The notes: generated by a model not told the origin, from the letters alone. Positions 52,419 to 61,972 are shown, counted from the stretch's first letter. The stretch is 64,000 nucleotides of DNA from JBCCCJ01 sp039029315 (GCA_039029315.1 JBCCGK010000065.1:1-64000); one strand, 5' to 3'. A program made the numbers and translations.

Positions 52419-53174
52419 TCAGCCTGGATCTTCACCATCCAGAATTCCCAATAGCTCCTCTGCTCCTTGTTTTCTATAATGTGGAATGGGACTGCTAATG
52501 ATGTCTGACAGGATCCTTCTCGCTTCATCCAGTTGATCTGAGCCTACCAATGCTAGGGCTAGCCACCACTGAACTCTCAGGCCTAATTGCTCATCCTTTG
52601 TAGCAGAAGCTAATTTCAGATGCAGAATTGCTCGTTTATAGGAACCAGTACCCACTTCGGCGATTCCCAACAAATAATGTGCATATATGTTTTCCCCATC
52701 CATTTTCAAAAGGTCGAGTGCGCCCTCCCTGGAATTTTGGTAATCCTTGTTGACAAGATTTGACTCTATCTGCTCCAATAATTCTGCATGGTCAGCAGAT
52801 GACATATTGCTCTTGAACTCTACATCCGGGCTGAGCCACTTCTTGACAAGAGCCTCCGTAGGAGAATCCTGATTCATATTCCAGATTCCTATGGCGATGA
52901 GCAGAACAGAGGCGGCAAGCCCGACAATTTTCCAGATGGGAAAGGAAGTCGTTGCAGGATGCTGATCAAGGGTTTGCTGGTCCCATAGATCAGACATGTC
53001 CTGTCTCAACGCCATATCTTTGACCCCTCTCATCAATTCTTGCACATATCGAACTTGCAAACTTAGTTCGTGATTGGCTGACATGTCCTGTTCAAATTCG
53101 CTCTGTTCATTTGGCAACATATCCTTGTCCAGGTATCGGCTGATTCGAATGAATTTCTGATCTTCTATTTTCAT
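52419..53174 (-). CDS. membrane anti-sigma-like protein with TPR-type C-terminus
   Basis: A 251-residue protein from ATG 53174, which overlaps the sigma factor stop in an ATGA (an extension to 53207 is rejected). The N-terminus (IEDQKFIRISRYLDKDMLPNEQSEFEQDMSANHELSLQVRYVQELMRGVKD) has the form of an anti-sigma cytoplasmic domain, without a zinc motif. A single membrane helix (IWKIVGLAASVLLIAIGIW, about 80-98) is followed by about 150 residues outside, with TPR-like helices (NIYAHYLLGIAEVGTGSYKRAILHLKLASATKDEQLGLRVQWWLALALVGSDQLDEARRILSDII). It probably holds the adjacent sigma factor, and the exported TPR part could meet the upstream CHAT protein. This is an inference from order and topology. 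Confidence 0.78.
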   Translation of the reverse strand: MKIEDQKFIRISRYLDKDMLPNEQSEFEQDMSANHELSLQVRYVQELMRGVKDMALRQDMSDLWDQQTLDQHPATTSFPIWKIVGLAASVLLIAIGIWNMNQDSPTEALVKKWLSPDVEFKSNMSSADHAELLEQIESNLVNKDYQNSREGALDLLKMDGENIYAHYLLGIAEVGTGSYKRAILHLKLASATKDEQLGLRVQWWLALALVGSDQLDEARRILSDIISSPIPHYRKQGAEELLGILDGEDPG

Positions 53175-53803
53175 GATGAGAGCTTTTCTTTTAGTGCTTG
53201 CAGACATCGATAATAGTGCGTTTTCAATGCATTTTCACTTCGTCCTTGCTGATCTCTTTTGCTGATCTCCTTGTAGGACAGCTCCTGATAGGTCCGCATA
53301 GTTACGAGATGCCTGCACTCTTCCTTGAGCTGCGAGAGCGCATGCTGAAAGAGGGCGAGTCGATCGAGTTCCTGTATCACGAACTCTTCTTGTGGGATTT
53401 CCTCTTCCAAAAGAGCGAGATATGCTTCTAGCTTCTTTTCGCTTTCTCTTCCCTTATATTGGAGATTTTTCAGGACCCGCTGATAAATGGAATAAAAATA
53501 GCTTTGTATGCTGGCCTTCTGATTCAAGACAAATTGCCCAGACTGAATTTTCCTTATCAACACTACAAAACTATCCAGAAAGGCATCCTTGATGAGATGA
53601 GTCTGCCTTTTTCTCCAGAATGCCTGTTGCCTCATTGTTCCAAGCATATAGGCCTGGAGTTGTTTGAACAAGCAAGACATCGCACGCTGGTTGTCCTTGC
53701 AAATATCTGCCAGAAGGGCGGGATAATCCCGCTTGTAGTTGGCACAATCCAGGCCTTCAATGGCCGGATCCATCAATGGTATATGGCTTGTTGATTGTAT
53801 CAT
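53171..53803 (-). CDS. sigma-70 family (ECF-like) RNA polymerase sigma factor
   Basis: A 210-residue protein; the ATG at 53803 was chosen because it leaves the upstream CHAT gene intact, while the frame to 53848 would overlap it. Region 2 is the helical DAFLDSFVVLIRKIQSGQFVLNQKASIQSYFYSIYQRVLKNL stretch, and region 4 is the final ALSQLKEECRHLVTMRTYQELSYKEISKRDQQGRSENALKTHYYRCLQALKEKL with its HTH. The architecture is an ECF-type two-region factor. Its start is 7 bases after the CHAT stop and its stop overlaps the anti-sigma start, so the three are one transcription unit. Its promoters are not identifiable here. Confidence 0.9.
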   Translation of the reverse strand: MIQSTSHIPLMDPAIEGLDCANYKRDYPALLADICKDNQRAMSCLFKQLQAYMLGTMRQQAFWRKRQTHLIKDAFLDSFVVLIRKIQSGQFVLNQKASIQSYFYSIYQRVLKNLQYKGRESEKKLEAYLALLEEEIPQEEFVIQELDRLALFQHALSQLKEECRHLVTMRTYQELSYKEISKRDQQGRSENALKTHYYRCLQALKEKLSS

Positions 53804-53810
53804 GTTCTTT

Positions 53811-56800
53811 TTAATTTGGAAGACCAGGTTCCCACAGACCAGTCTCACCGATCAGAGAGAGAGAGGCCCAATATCTTGGGTGCTTGTAGGAGGAGATGGT
53901 GGTGGGATTGGTGATATAGGACCTTTTTGCATTATTTAAGGCGAGATGTTTCGATTCTCCCTGAAAAAGAGAATCATAAAACAATTCCGCTATCTCAGTG
54001 GTCTCTCTTGATTTTGCATCCCATCTGTTAGCAATCAGACTTCTGCAGCCTGCCATTTGAAATCTCCTTGCCAACGACAACAAGCCTTCACCAAACTGGA
54101 TCGTCCCGGAGTTGGTCTGACAACCTGCCAGGAATATGAAGTTCGCCTTGAGGGACATCGTCGATATCTCATGTGCCAACAATCGATTACCTCCAGCTGC
54201 AATATCTGGTGCAAATATCAATTCAGAATTGTGTGGCTGGTCCAGGTTAGCTTCACTGTGAAGCCCCAGGTGAATGGCTCCTGCTTCAGGTGCATGAGAA
54301 AAAAAATCCGCCTTGGTTGCCGCTTTTCCTATCTTCGCCTGAAATCCCGACCGCCGACCAAGACTCTCTATCAGCTCATTTTGAAGCTGTAATGAGAACA
54401 TTTTCACAAATGATTTATCAGACTCAGTCTGGTTTTTTTTCTTCTTTATTTTTGCTTGTAATTCAGGGGTAAAGGGTCCATAGCCAATCCAGGAATCTCT
54501 CGCCAGCTTGGATGGACCGCCTGTGCCCAGACTTGTAGAAACAGCATAAGTATAGGACACATCCCAGGTGTGGATCAAGTAATCCAGATCTTCAAAGGTA
54601 TTCGATGCGGTCATGGAACCATCCACGACTAGTGCCTCAAAAGGCAGTTTGTACAAAAAATTGTCTGGCGCAATATGAAGATGTTCCACCTGCTTCAAAT
54701 AGGGATGGAGGGGTTGGATCAGTGTATGATACAAGTTCGAAGCGGTTGCCAGATAGGGGTTGATCTGTGCCTGCTCATTTTCTGTGGAAGAAAATTCAGT
54801 TTTGCACATTTGATATATATTCTCCGTCCACAAGTGGATCGAATCAATGGCTGTAGGTGATCGATGCCAAATCATTGTATCTGCTCCAAGCACGAAGGTG
54901 TGAAGTGCATCCTTTCCCAAACTGTACAATAGCAAAGCAGTTTGCTCAGGTAGAGAGGCCTGCATCTCCGAGACAGACATGGGTTCCACCTGAAACTTCG
55001 CTTGAAAAAAATCAGGATAATCTCGCTCAAGATGCTGGATCAAACTCAACAAGCTATCTTCAAGCATAAAACGCTCCTGCTCAAATTTGGGAACATAGGC
55101 AAATAATTGTGGGTGTCCGTAAGCCATTTCAATTTGATTTTTCTTGCCTGCAATCAAGAATTCTAGCCGTTTTAATGAGCGATATATAGCAGGCGCTACC
55201 TGTGCAAGTTTCAGCCCTTCATCTTCCCGGATGGATTGCCTTAGCTGTTGAGATTTGTTTCTCTCAGATAGCTTGATGGCTTGTTTGATCCAGAGTTTGT
55301 CCTGCTTCAATCTATAGGCTTCATAGCATTGTGTCAAGGCTTTCTCATAGGTAGGACGGATGGTTTCTTGCAGGAGACGATGAGATTGTTGTTCTTTATA
55401 CATCACAGAGCTCAAGGCTGATATATGAAGGGCCCGATCCAGAAGGTCGATACTTGCCTTCAAGTCTTGTTCTTGATGATTCTTTTGATATTCTTCATCA
55501 TGTAAGTTTGCTATATGGGTCAAAATCCTCACTGCAAAAGGAATGTCATTGATTTTGGCCAAATCGAAGGCATCCACTGATTTCATTTCTTTGAGATCAG
55601 TAATAGCAAGCCAGCCTTTGTGGAACAAGTCAAAGGCTTTGGCAGTTTTGCCTTCTTCACGAGCAAGCATACCAAGATGAACATAGGCCCCTCCAAGTGC
55701 AATGGGTTGTCTGATCAGCGGCAATAGCTCGTTATATGCTTTTGCAGCCTGTTTGGCCTGTGCAAATTTTCCCCATTTCATGTAGAGGTTCACCTCTGCA
55801 TTGAGAATGACCACCTGCGCATGATGTTGAGAGTGAGAACTCAATTGCTTAAGTTTCTGTACATACACATAAGCGGAGTCATATTCTTTCAAGCCTGTAA
55901 AGATGTGCACGAGTTGGACATAGCCTAGGATCAAAAAGGGCGAGGATTCTCCCATGAATTGACTTTGTTTTTGAACCAGAGGTAAGAGATAGCGTGCTGC
56001 AGAATCCAACTGCCCTGTTCGTACCAGAATTTGGGCCAAGGTATTCCCAGCATCATCAGTATAAGCAGAACCTTCACTATATGCGTTGACAAGCTGTAGG
56101 CCCGTAGTTGCCCATTGTTTGGCTTCTTCCACATCTCCTATTTGCTCAGCGTAAGCAGCTCTATGAGTGTAGGCAGTTCCTCTCATCAGCTCTCCATTGG
56201 CAATTTCATCTAAAGGGAGGGCACGTAAGGAGTCATTCAGAGACAGAAAGAGTGCTTCTTGCCCCAAATTGAGTGCGGCTTGTTCTCCCCCAAGGTAGGC
56301 CACTCCCAAGGCATAGAGGTAGGGGGAATTTCTTTGCCGCTCTTGCTCTATGATATGGAGGTACACCTCTAGAGCTTTGGCATGATCCTCCATCATGGTC
56401 CATCGTGCAGCATTCTGAATATTCACAGTAATCATGGCTGGACTCGCTTCCGAGAGAACCTTATTTGCATGTAAGATCGCTGAGTCCAATTTAGCATTTC
56501 CTTCCGCTAGTTTGCCCATGGACATATACAGACTTGAAATCAGACACTCAGCCTGTATAGCCACTGGATGATCTGGTGCAGTGGCGGCAGCTTTTTGAAA
56601 TAATGGAAAGGTAGCCTGTAGATCTTTCTGGGTAAATAATACCGCCATGGCCTGGACCAGATACACACGAGCTTGGGTGGAATCAGCTATCTGGAAACTT
56701 GCTGTGTCCAGGATCGTATGGGTCTGATCCATGATGTAGGCCAGAGAATCCACCCGATTGATGTCCCGATAGGCTTTTGCTGTCATACATCTGGCCCAAA

Positions 56801-57047
56801 TCCAGTTGTTATAGTCCTCCTGGATTTTGGATAGTTTGCCAAATGTACGGTAGGTGTCGATGAGCATATTCTGATCGGCCCTCGCATTGTAGTAAGCAAG
56901 ACGGTCCAGCAGACTTCTTTGAGAAAGTTCTGGTTCCAGGGCGCCTCTCTCATTTTTGCAACTCACATCAGCAATAAGGAGCAGACAACAAAGGAGAGAT
57001 AGCCACCCGATAGGTGAACTGAAAAAAAATAATCGTTTCATATCCAA
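53811..57047 (-). CDS. TPR-CHAT (caspase-like) protease, exported lipoprotein
   Basis: A 1078-residue protein. The N-terminus MDMKRLFFFSSPIGWLSLLCCLLLIADVSC has a signal peptide and lipobox, so it should be periplasmic or surface-bound. Residues about 50-650 are helical TPR-like repeats (ALEVYLHIIEQERQRNSPYLYALGVAYLGGEQAALNLG and others), then a linker and the CHAT domain (about 740-1078). The dyad is visible: His930 in AIHLGLHSE and Cys976 in FLAGCQTNSG, with the downstream GEGLLSLARRFQMAGCRSLIANRWDA and final HPRYWASLSLIG. CHAT proteases are caspase relatives; TPR-CHAT is the protease of type III-E Craspase. It begins the operon, 7 bases before the sigma gene. Confidence 0.93.
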   Translation of the reverse strand: MDMKRLFFFSSPIGWLSLLCCLLLIADVSCKNERGALEPELSQRSLLDRLAYYNARADQNMLIDTYRTFGKLSKIQEDYNNWIWARCMTAKAYRDINRVDSLAYIMDQTHTILDTASFQIADSTQARVYLVQAMAVLFTQKDLQATFPLFQKAAATAPDHPVAIQAECLISSLYMSMGKLAEGNAKLDSAILHANKVLSEASPAMITVNIQNAARWTMMEDHAKALEVYLHIIEQERQRNSPYLYALGVAYLGGEQAALNLGQEALFLSLNDSLRALPLDEIANGELMRGTAYTHRAAYAEQIGDVEEAKQWATTGLQLVNAYSEGSAYTDDAGNTLAQILVRTGQLDSAARYLLPLVQKQSQFMGESSPFLILGYVQLVHIFTGLKEYDSAYVYVQKLKQLSSHSQHHAQVVILNAEVNLYMKWGKFAQAKQAAKAYNELLPLIRQPIALGGAYVHLGMLAREEGKTAKAFDLFHKGWLAITDLKEMKSVDAFDLAKINDIPFAVRILTHIANLHDEEYQKNHQEQDLKASIDLLDRALHISALSSVMYKEQQSHRLLQETIRPTYEKALTQCYEAYRLKQDKLWIKQAIKLSERNKSQQLRQSIREDEGLKLAQVAPAIYRSLKRLEFLIAGKKNQIEMAYGHPQLFAYVPKFEQERFMLEDSLLSLIQHLERDYPDFFQAKFQVEPMSVSEMQASLPEQTALLLYSLGKDALHTFVLGADTMIWHRSPTAIDSIHLWTENIYQMCKTEFSSTENEQAQINPYLATASNLYHTLIQPLHPYLKQVEHLHIAPDNFLYKLPFEALVVDGSMTASNTFEDLDYLIHTWDVSYTYAVSTSLGTGGPSKLARDSWIGYGPFTPELQAKIKKKKNQTESDKSFVKMFSLQLQNELIESLGRRSGFQAKIGKAATKADFFSHAPEAGAIHLGLHSEANLDQPHNSELIFAPDIAAGGNRLLAHEISTMSLKANFIFLAGCQTNSGTIQFGEGLLSLARRFQMAGCRSLIANRWDAKSRETTEIAELFYDSLFQGESKHLALNNAKRSYITNPTTISSYKHPRYWASLSLIGETGLWEPGLPN

Positions 57048-57235
57048 AAGATTGAATCAATGGGAAGTTCATTGACTTCCACGAAATCTAGTTTATGTGT
57101 TGAATAAATGGAGCAAGCTTGTTCCTCTGCTTCACAAAAAGTATATTGGTAACTAATTAATGAGAAATAATATTGCATACTCTCATTAAAAAATCAACAA
57201 AATGACAATTCAGGAATTTTCATTTTCCTAATTCC

Positions 57236-58651
57236 ATGAAAGACGACAGCCCCAACAAGCTTTGGACCTTATATGAACATCTTTCTCCCCAGGAAAAGAA
57301 AGGGGCCAGAAAGTGGATTCAGATGACTCATCCTCAAGAAAATACCATCAAAAGAAACTGTTGGAAGTTCCTTGAAAAAGGAATGAACCCTCAAGAGGTT
57401 CCCCCTCGCTTATATAGCAGGAATTCTGATCCAGCAGCTGCCTTTCGGAAATTATGTACAGAGCTTGCCAGGGATCTCGAAGATTATCTGATTTCTCAAA
57501 TGGTGCTAAAAGACCCAAAACAAAAAAGTATCCTGGCACTTCGACTGCTGAATCAACGTCCCAAGTGTGAAAAATGGTTCCATATCAAGTACCTGGAAAT
57601 CAACAAACAGCAAGCCTCCATTGTATCAACTCAGGACAATTCCAAACATGATTTCAGATATCAGATACAAATGGAGTACCAACAGTACCAACAAAAAACC
57701 GGAGATTTCTCAACGGTGAAGACAGAGTCTGCGCTATTGGACAGCCTGAATAACCGGTACTTATATGATCGATTCCTGATTGAACTGGCCCTGACTGTCA
57801 GTCAAAGAAATCGAACAAAAAGAGAAGCCACAATAGGAGAATCTTTGTTACAATTGTCCTCGCATTATCAATCAGATCCAGGAATCGAATTGTTGGAACA
57901 AATCTATCGTCATCTTTTGGGCCTCAGTTCTTGGCCACTCACCAGACTGTGTCAGTCTTTCCAACATGAAAGACTTTTTAACTGGTTTTCGCCCGAAAAC
58001 AGAAAGGCTATTTTTTCGATTCTAAATGCTTGTTTGAGTCGATCTATCGATCAAGATATCACTGATGAGCGTGTCCAGGCTGCCTTTGATTGGTATATAT
58101 GGGGATTCGACCATGAATTACTCATCTCTGCTGGTGTCTTATTATCCACCCATTACAAGAATTTCTTCAGGCTTGCATTTCGACTCCAGGCGTTTTCACA
58201 AGTCGAGCCCTATTTAGAGGATTTAACGCCCTTCCTGCCAGAAGAAGATAGAGAGGAACTGAGCACCTTTCAAACACTGATGTTCCATTTTGAATCCAAA
58301 CTGAACCTCCCTCTGGCCAGAAGACTTGCGATGCAGAAGTATAAAAATCCAAGCAATGAGCTCAATGCCCGTATTATCTTTCTGAAACTCTTATTTGAAC
58401 AAAACGCGAGGAGAGAGTATGGAGAAGGGCTGGCTTCTTTAAGAAAAAGGATTGCGTTTCTTACCCCCAAGTTAGCTCAGAGAGATGTCCAGGCTTTTTC
58501 GAGCAGATGGATGCTGTTGGATCGTCTGGGTGCAGTAGACTTACAAGAAGAAACATCCAGAAGAGATTTTCTGGATGTTCTGGATGCTGGGCCTGCTGGC
58601 CTGGATCATCAATGGATCAGATGTCAACTCGGAAATGGAGTACAGCCCTAA
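57236..58651 (+). CDS. hypothetical helical protein, 471 aa
   Basis: A 471-residue protein without a signal peptide or membrane helix. The sequence is rich in leucine, glutamine and arginine and looks alpha-helical throughout, for example AAFRKLCTELARDLEDYLISQMVLKDPKQKSILALRLLNQR and RIIFLKLLFEQNARREYGEGLASLRKRIAFLTPKLAQRDVQAFSSRW, which suggests a TPR- or HEAT-like helical repeat fold. No catalytic motif. It starts 188 bases from and divergent to the CHAT-sigma operon, so the intergenic region may control both. The family is not recognised. Its stop overlaps the convergent gene by four bases. Confidence 0.75.
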   Translation: MKDDSPNKLWTLYEHLSPQEKKGARKWIQMTHPQENTIKRNCWKFLEKGMNPQEVPPRLYSRNSDPAAAFRKLCTELARDLEDYLISQMVLKDPKQKSILALRLLNQRPKCEKWFHIKYLEINKQQASIVSTQDNSKHDFRYQIQMEYQQYQQKTGDFSTVKTESALLDSLNNRYLYDRFLIELALTVSQRNRTKREATIGESLLQLSSHYQSDPGIELLEQIYRHLLGLSSWPLTRLCQSFQHERLFNWFSPENRKAIFSILNACLSRSIDQDITDERVQAAFDWYIWGFDHELLISAGVLLSTHYKNFFRLAFRLQAFSQVEPYLEDLTPFLPEEDREELSTFQTLMFHFESKLNLPLARRLAMQKYKNPSNELNARIIFLKLLFEQNARREYGEGLASLRKRIAFLTPKLAQRDVQAFSSRWMLLDRLGAVDLQEETSRRDFLDVLDAGPAGLDHQWIRCQLGNGVQP

Positions 58652-59358
58652 TGCTTCACCAATATTCGATGAGTAGAGCGTTCGCCTGCCTCATTTATCA
58701 AACTCAAATGATAGACTCCTGCACTCAGATCTGATACAGATAATTTGGGATTACTCACATGTCCCTGCCATTGAGCTGCAAGTCTGCCGGAATGGTCCAA
58801 AAGTCGCATGCGTGTGATCCGACTTGCGGACTCAACTTTGATCCAGTCATGGCTGGGGTTAGGATAAATATTGACAACAAGTTGTTCGATTGCCTCCTCT
58901 GCTGCACGTCTCACATGTATTTCTTCAACCGTTACGATGATTCCTGTTAGCTGGAAGGCTTCCCCATATCCCGCGGGAAATGCCTGCCCATCTGTACGAT
59001 CCAAATCAATCTGTAGGGTATGAGCTTCCTCATCTACAGTAACATCCCATGTCCACTGAGTCTCAGTTAATAAAAAGGAATTTGCCCCAGCTACGATCGA
59101 AAAAGGACTGTTAGGATCAATGTCAAAGACTTCTTCCGAATAGGTGTAGACAATGCTATGGCTATCCTCTGCCGGGACTTGCTGTTCAAACGTCCCCATT
59201 GAAACCTCCAACTCAATGGTATCTCTTGCAGAGAATTCTGTTTGGGACAAGGTAAAACTGATCGGATAGGCTGGTTGAGCAATCCCAAGAGAGAAAGAGA
59301 AGGCAGACCAACAAATGAAGGAAAAGAGTTTTTGAAATCGAAGGCATGGATTTCCCAT
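58648..59358 (-). CDS. small T9SS type A secreted protein
   Basis: A 236-residue protein from ATG 59358 (MGNPCLRFQKLFSFICWSAFSFSLGIAQ signal); in-frame ATGs at 59391 and 59418 give longer leaders and cannot be excluded. Residues about 28-145 form a beta-sandwich-like domain (ISFTLSQTEFSARDTIELEVSMGTFEQQ...QWTWDVTVDEEAHTLQIDLDRTDGQAF). The final 75 residues are a type A sorting domain (NIYPNPSHDWIKVES...AGVYHLSL...RILVKH). Exported by T9SS; function unknown. Confidence 0.78.
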   Translation of the reverse strand: MGNPCLRFQKLFSFICWSAFSFSLGIAQPAYPISFTLSQTEFSARDTIELEVSMGTFEQQVPAEDSHSIVYTYSEEVFDIDPNSPFSIVAGANSFLLTETQWTWDVTVDEEAHTLQIDLDRTDGQAFPAGYGEAFQLTGIIVTVEEIHVRRAAEEAIEQLVVNIYPNPSHDWIKVESASRITRMRLLDHSGRLAAQWQGHVSNPKLSVSDLSAGVYHLSLINEAGERSTHRILVKH

Positions 59359-59713
59359 CTCTGCCTGAATGGCAGTTTGTGAATACAACATTTTTTGATA
59401 GTTAAATAGGTTGAACAAAACCTATCCCGGGAAGGCATGAAAAAGGATGGATATCCGGTTCAACCAATTACTGTCAAGGACAGAGCAAAAAGTAACACAT
59501 CTCTTCTCTTTTTTTCGATTTTCTTCTTTTTTTCACAACTCTGAATAGATTATTCGCCCCGATTTTGGGAACAAATAAAGCAAACAAAAGGGCCTAATAC
59601 GTGCTAAAAAGAGAGGTTTCTCCTCAAATGCTGTTCTTCCTTGAACCAAAATCAGAGAACAAACCGCCCCACTTTTTCCTATGCAAAGTCGAATTATTTC
59701 CACTTATTTGAAT
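59359..59713. other. intergenic, nothing recognised
   Basis: An A/T-rich divergent region between two T9SS genes. No repeat of other window sequence, no frame, and no consensus promoter match was found. A short stem lies just beyond it at 59714. Confidence 0.35.
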
Positions 59714-59736
59714 CATAGCACCTAGCACCTGCTATG
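59714..59736 (+). promoter_or_regulatory. short stem-loop upstream of a T9SS gene
   Basis: CATAGCA and TGCTATG pair around a nine-base loop that repeats TAGCACC. It ends 28 bases before the ATG at 59765. Possible leader structure or operator. Confidence 0.25.
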
Positions 59737-59764
59737 TAGTATTCATCTCGATAATAGTCACTCT

Positions 59765-61267
59765 ATGCGTATCCTTATTTGCACCCTAATGGGGCTATTG
59801 TTTTGCATGCCCCTACTTTCCCAATCTTCACTAAGCGTTCCTGAACGCCTGAAAGCAGAAGCACAACAAGATGCTCGCAATGAGTACCAACGTACCATTG
59901 CAAGTGCTTCTTCCGGAAGCAATTCTCCACATGCGCCAACTTCTCGTATGCTAGACAACGACAATGACTGGATGGAAGACAATTGGGAAATCGCCAACGG
60001 CCTCGACCCTTCCAATCCCAAAGATGCCTATTCGGATCTGGATGGAGATCAACTAATCAATCTGCATGAACACTATCTCGAAAGTGATCCACAAGATGTC
60101 CTGTCCCCGGCAGTCATATCTTACACATCTGGTGATCTGGAAGAGGCGATAGAGTTGGCACAGGCCGGAAGTGTATTGAGGATTCCTGCAGGGGTATATC
60201 CCTTGAACTATATAGAATTCCCAAATGGTCCGATTAAACTCATGATACAGGGTGGCTGGAATGAAGACTTTAGCATCTATGATCCTGTGGCTTATCCAAC
60301 CATTCTGGATGGAGGATATTTTGATGCAGTGCTCTATATCTCCACAGATGATGATGCTTCTTCTCAAATAATTGTAGATGGGCTCACAATCAAGAGAGGA
60401 ATCCGGACGCTTTCAGGCTATAGTAACTGGATTATCAATAACGCCAATTCCAGTAACTTTGTCAGTTTTCGCAATTGTCAGATCGTAGAAAATAATGGCA
60501 ATGAAGCTGCACTGGCGATCCATCATTGGGATGGCGGCTCAGATCGTGTAATGATCATCAATTCAGCGATCTCAGGGAATTATGGGAGTGGGTTAAAGAC
60601 TCAAACAACAGATAGCTCGATGGTAGAATGGCGATTTGTCAATTCCACAATTTCCAACAATATCAATGTTCCATCAAGCAGTCGAGAGGGCTATGGCATA
60701 GAAGGGTTTACCATAAGTGGGGCCAGCTTATCAGTGGGGTTAGTCAATTCTATCGTATGGGGAAATGAGCAAGAAAGCATTGATTTCGGGAATGGAATCA
60801 CCGTTGCAGCCAGTCATTCAAATATCGGTACTGTCCATGCTGAAATCTATACTCCGGGCATAGGCATGATGGATACTGATCCTCTCTATGTCGATCCAGC
60901 AGGATTCGATTTTTCGCTATCAGTGGGAAGTCCCTGTATAGATCAAGGCGTAGATGTTGGCCTGCCTTTCCAAGGAAATTCACCAGATATTGGAGCCTTT
61001 GAACATGGTCTAAGCTCTTCAATAGAAACACCTTTACAAGCTTCTATCAGCTGTGCTCCCAATCCTTCTAGAGGTATTCTCAGTATAGAGTCATCGACAG
61101 AGGTGATTCTTTCTCTCCAGGTGTACGACATCTTCGGTCGATCGATTCCAGCTACGATTGAGCAGGCATTGTATCATGCCACTATTCAGACAGTCTATCG
61201 AGGACTGAGTACGCTATATATAGAGACTGCCAAAGGTCGGATTAGCAAGCGAATCATGTTTCAGTAA
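59765..61267 (+). CDS. parallel beta-helix T9SS type A secreted protein
   Basis: A 500-residue protein with a signal peptide (MRILICTLMGLLFCMPLLSQ). An N-terminal calcium-type segment (DNDNDWMEDNWEIANGLDPSNPKDAYSDLDGDQLINLHEHY) is followed from about residue 125 by a right-handed beta-helix (TYLE-like rungs: IIVDGLTIKRGIRTL..., FRNCQIVENNGNEAAL, IINSAISGNYGSGLKT, FVNSTISNN, LVNSIVWGN) ending with the choice-of-anchor-type DTDPLYVDPAGFDFSLSVGSPCIDQG...DIGAFEHG. A type A sorting domain ends it (ISCAPNPSRGILSIESS...KRIMFQ). Pectate lyase or similar glycan binding is possible; catalytic residues are not identified. Confidence 0.87.
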   Translation: MRILICTLMGLLFCMPLLSQSSLSVPERLKAEAQQDARNEYQRTIASASSGSNSPHAPTSRMLDNDNDWMEDNWEIANGLDPSNPKDAYSDLDGDQLINLHEHYLESDPQDVLSPAVISYTSGDLEEAIELAQAGSVLRIPAGVYPLNYIEFPNGPIKLMIQGGWNEDFSIYDPVAYPTILDGGYFDAVLYISTDDDASSQIIVDGLTIKRGIRTLSGYSNWIINNANSSNFVSFRNCQIVENNGNEAALAIHHWDGGSDRVMIINSAISGNYGSGLKTQTTDSSMVEWRFVNSTISNNINVPSSSREGYGIEGFTISGASLSVGLVNSIVWGNEQESIDFGNGITVAASHSNIGTVHAEIYTPGIGMMDTDPLYVDPAGFDFSLSVGSPCIDQGVDVGLPFQGNSPDIGAFEHGLSSSIETPLQASISCAPNPSRGILSIESSTEVILSLQVYDIFGRSIPATIEQALYHATIQTVYRGLSTLYIETAKGRISKRIMFQ

Positions 61268-61343
61268 CAACATATACCTATTTCTGAATAGATCAGAAAC
61301 AGTACGGGGTTCAACGATATAACGCCAGAGTGACGCGTTTCGG

Positions 61344-61387
61344 ACAGGGAGAGCTGAACGCTCTTCAGTCTACTCCCTGTTTATTTT
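61344..61387 (+). terminator. terminator of the beta-helix gene
   Basis: ACAGGGAG and CTCCCTGT form an outer stem, CTGAA and TTCAG an inner stem, and TTATTTT follows. It lies 76 bases after the stop at 61267 and before the next gene. Confidence 0.65.
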
Positions 61388-61432
61388 ACAGCTTAGTCAC
61401 CATTCCTCACTTTTTCAAAAAAATTTCATCTC

Positions 61433-61960
61433 ATGAGCAAATCTATTTTTTCTCATCTGTTGTCTCTCACCTTTTTGGTGTTAGCTCTTATCGGGACGAC
61501 AAATTCTGTCAAAGCTCAGTATAAGACTGCCATCGGTTTGAGATTAGGGTCTCCATTGTCGATTTCCCTGAAGCATTTTCTGCGTGAACCACTTGCCCTT
61601 GAAGTCTATGTGGGCACAAGGGGCTACACCTCCTCTCTCCGAACAGCGAATGTGAGTGCTGCCCTCCAATTTCACAAGCCACTGGAATTAATTGATGAAC
61701 TAGACGGCCTTCATTATTACCTGGGAGTGGGTGCCTCCGCATTTTTCTGGTCATACGGCGGCTTGTTTGACGGCATTAACTTCTCAGATAACAGCATTGG
61801 GATTCAGGGCTATGCCGGCTTGGATTATGCCTTCGCATCTACGCCGATCAACCTCAGTCTGGATTGGAGTCCAACCATTTTTCTGAATACTGATTATGTG
61901 AGGGGTTTTGGCCTCGGCTATGGCTCTCTCAGCATTCGATACATTTTCAAATCCAAATAA
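61433..61960 (+). CDS. small outer-membrane beta-barrel-like protein
   Basis: A 175-residue exported protein (signal MSKSIFSHLLSLTFLVLALIGTTNSVKAQ). The sequence alternates strands and glycine turns (YKTAIGLRLGSPLSISLKHFLREPLALEVYVGTRGYTSS, YLGVGASAFFW, IGIQGYAGLDYAFASTPINLSLDWSPTIFL), the pattern of small eight-stranded barrels. The family is not recognised. Followed 12 bases later by a similar gene. Confidence 0.75.
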   Translation: MSKSIFSHLLSLTFLVLALIGTTNSVKAQYKTAIGLRLGSPLSISLKHFLREPLALEVYVGTRGYTSSLRTANVSAALQFHKPLELIDELDGLHYYLGVGASAFFWSYGGLFDGINFSDNSIGIQGYAGLDYAFASTPINLSLDWSPTIFLNTDYVRGFGLGYGSLSIRYIFKSK

Positions 61961-61972
61961 CTTAACAAAATT

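Noticed and set aside
53811..57047. Type III-E CRISPR locus
   Set aside because: TPR-CHAT suggested it, but there is no gRAMP effector, Csx30, Csx31 or repeat array in the window, and this CHAT protein is exported.
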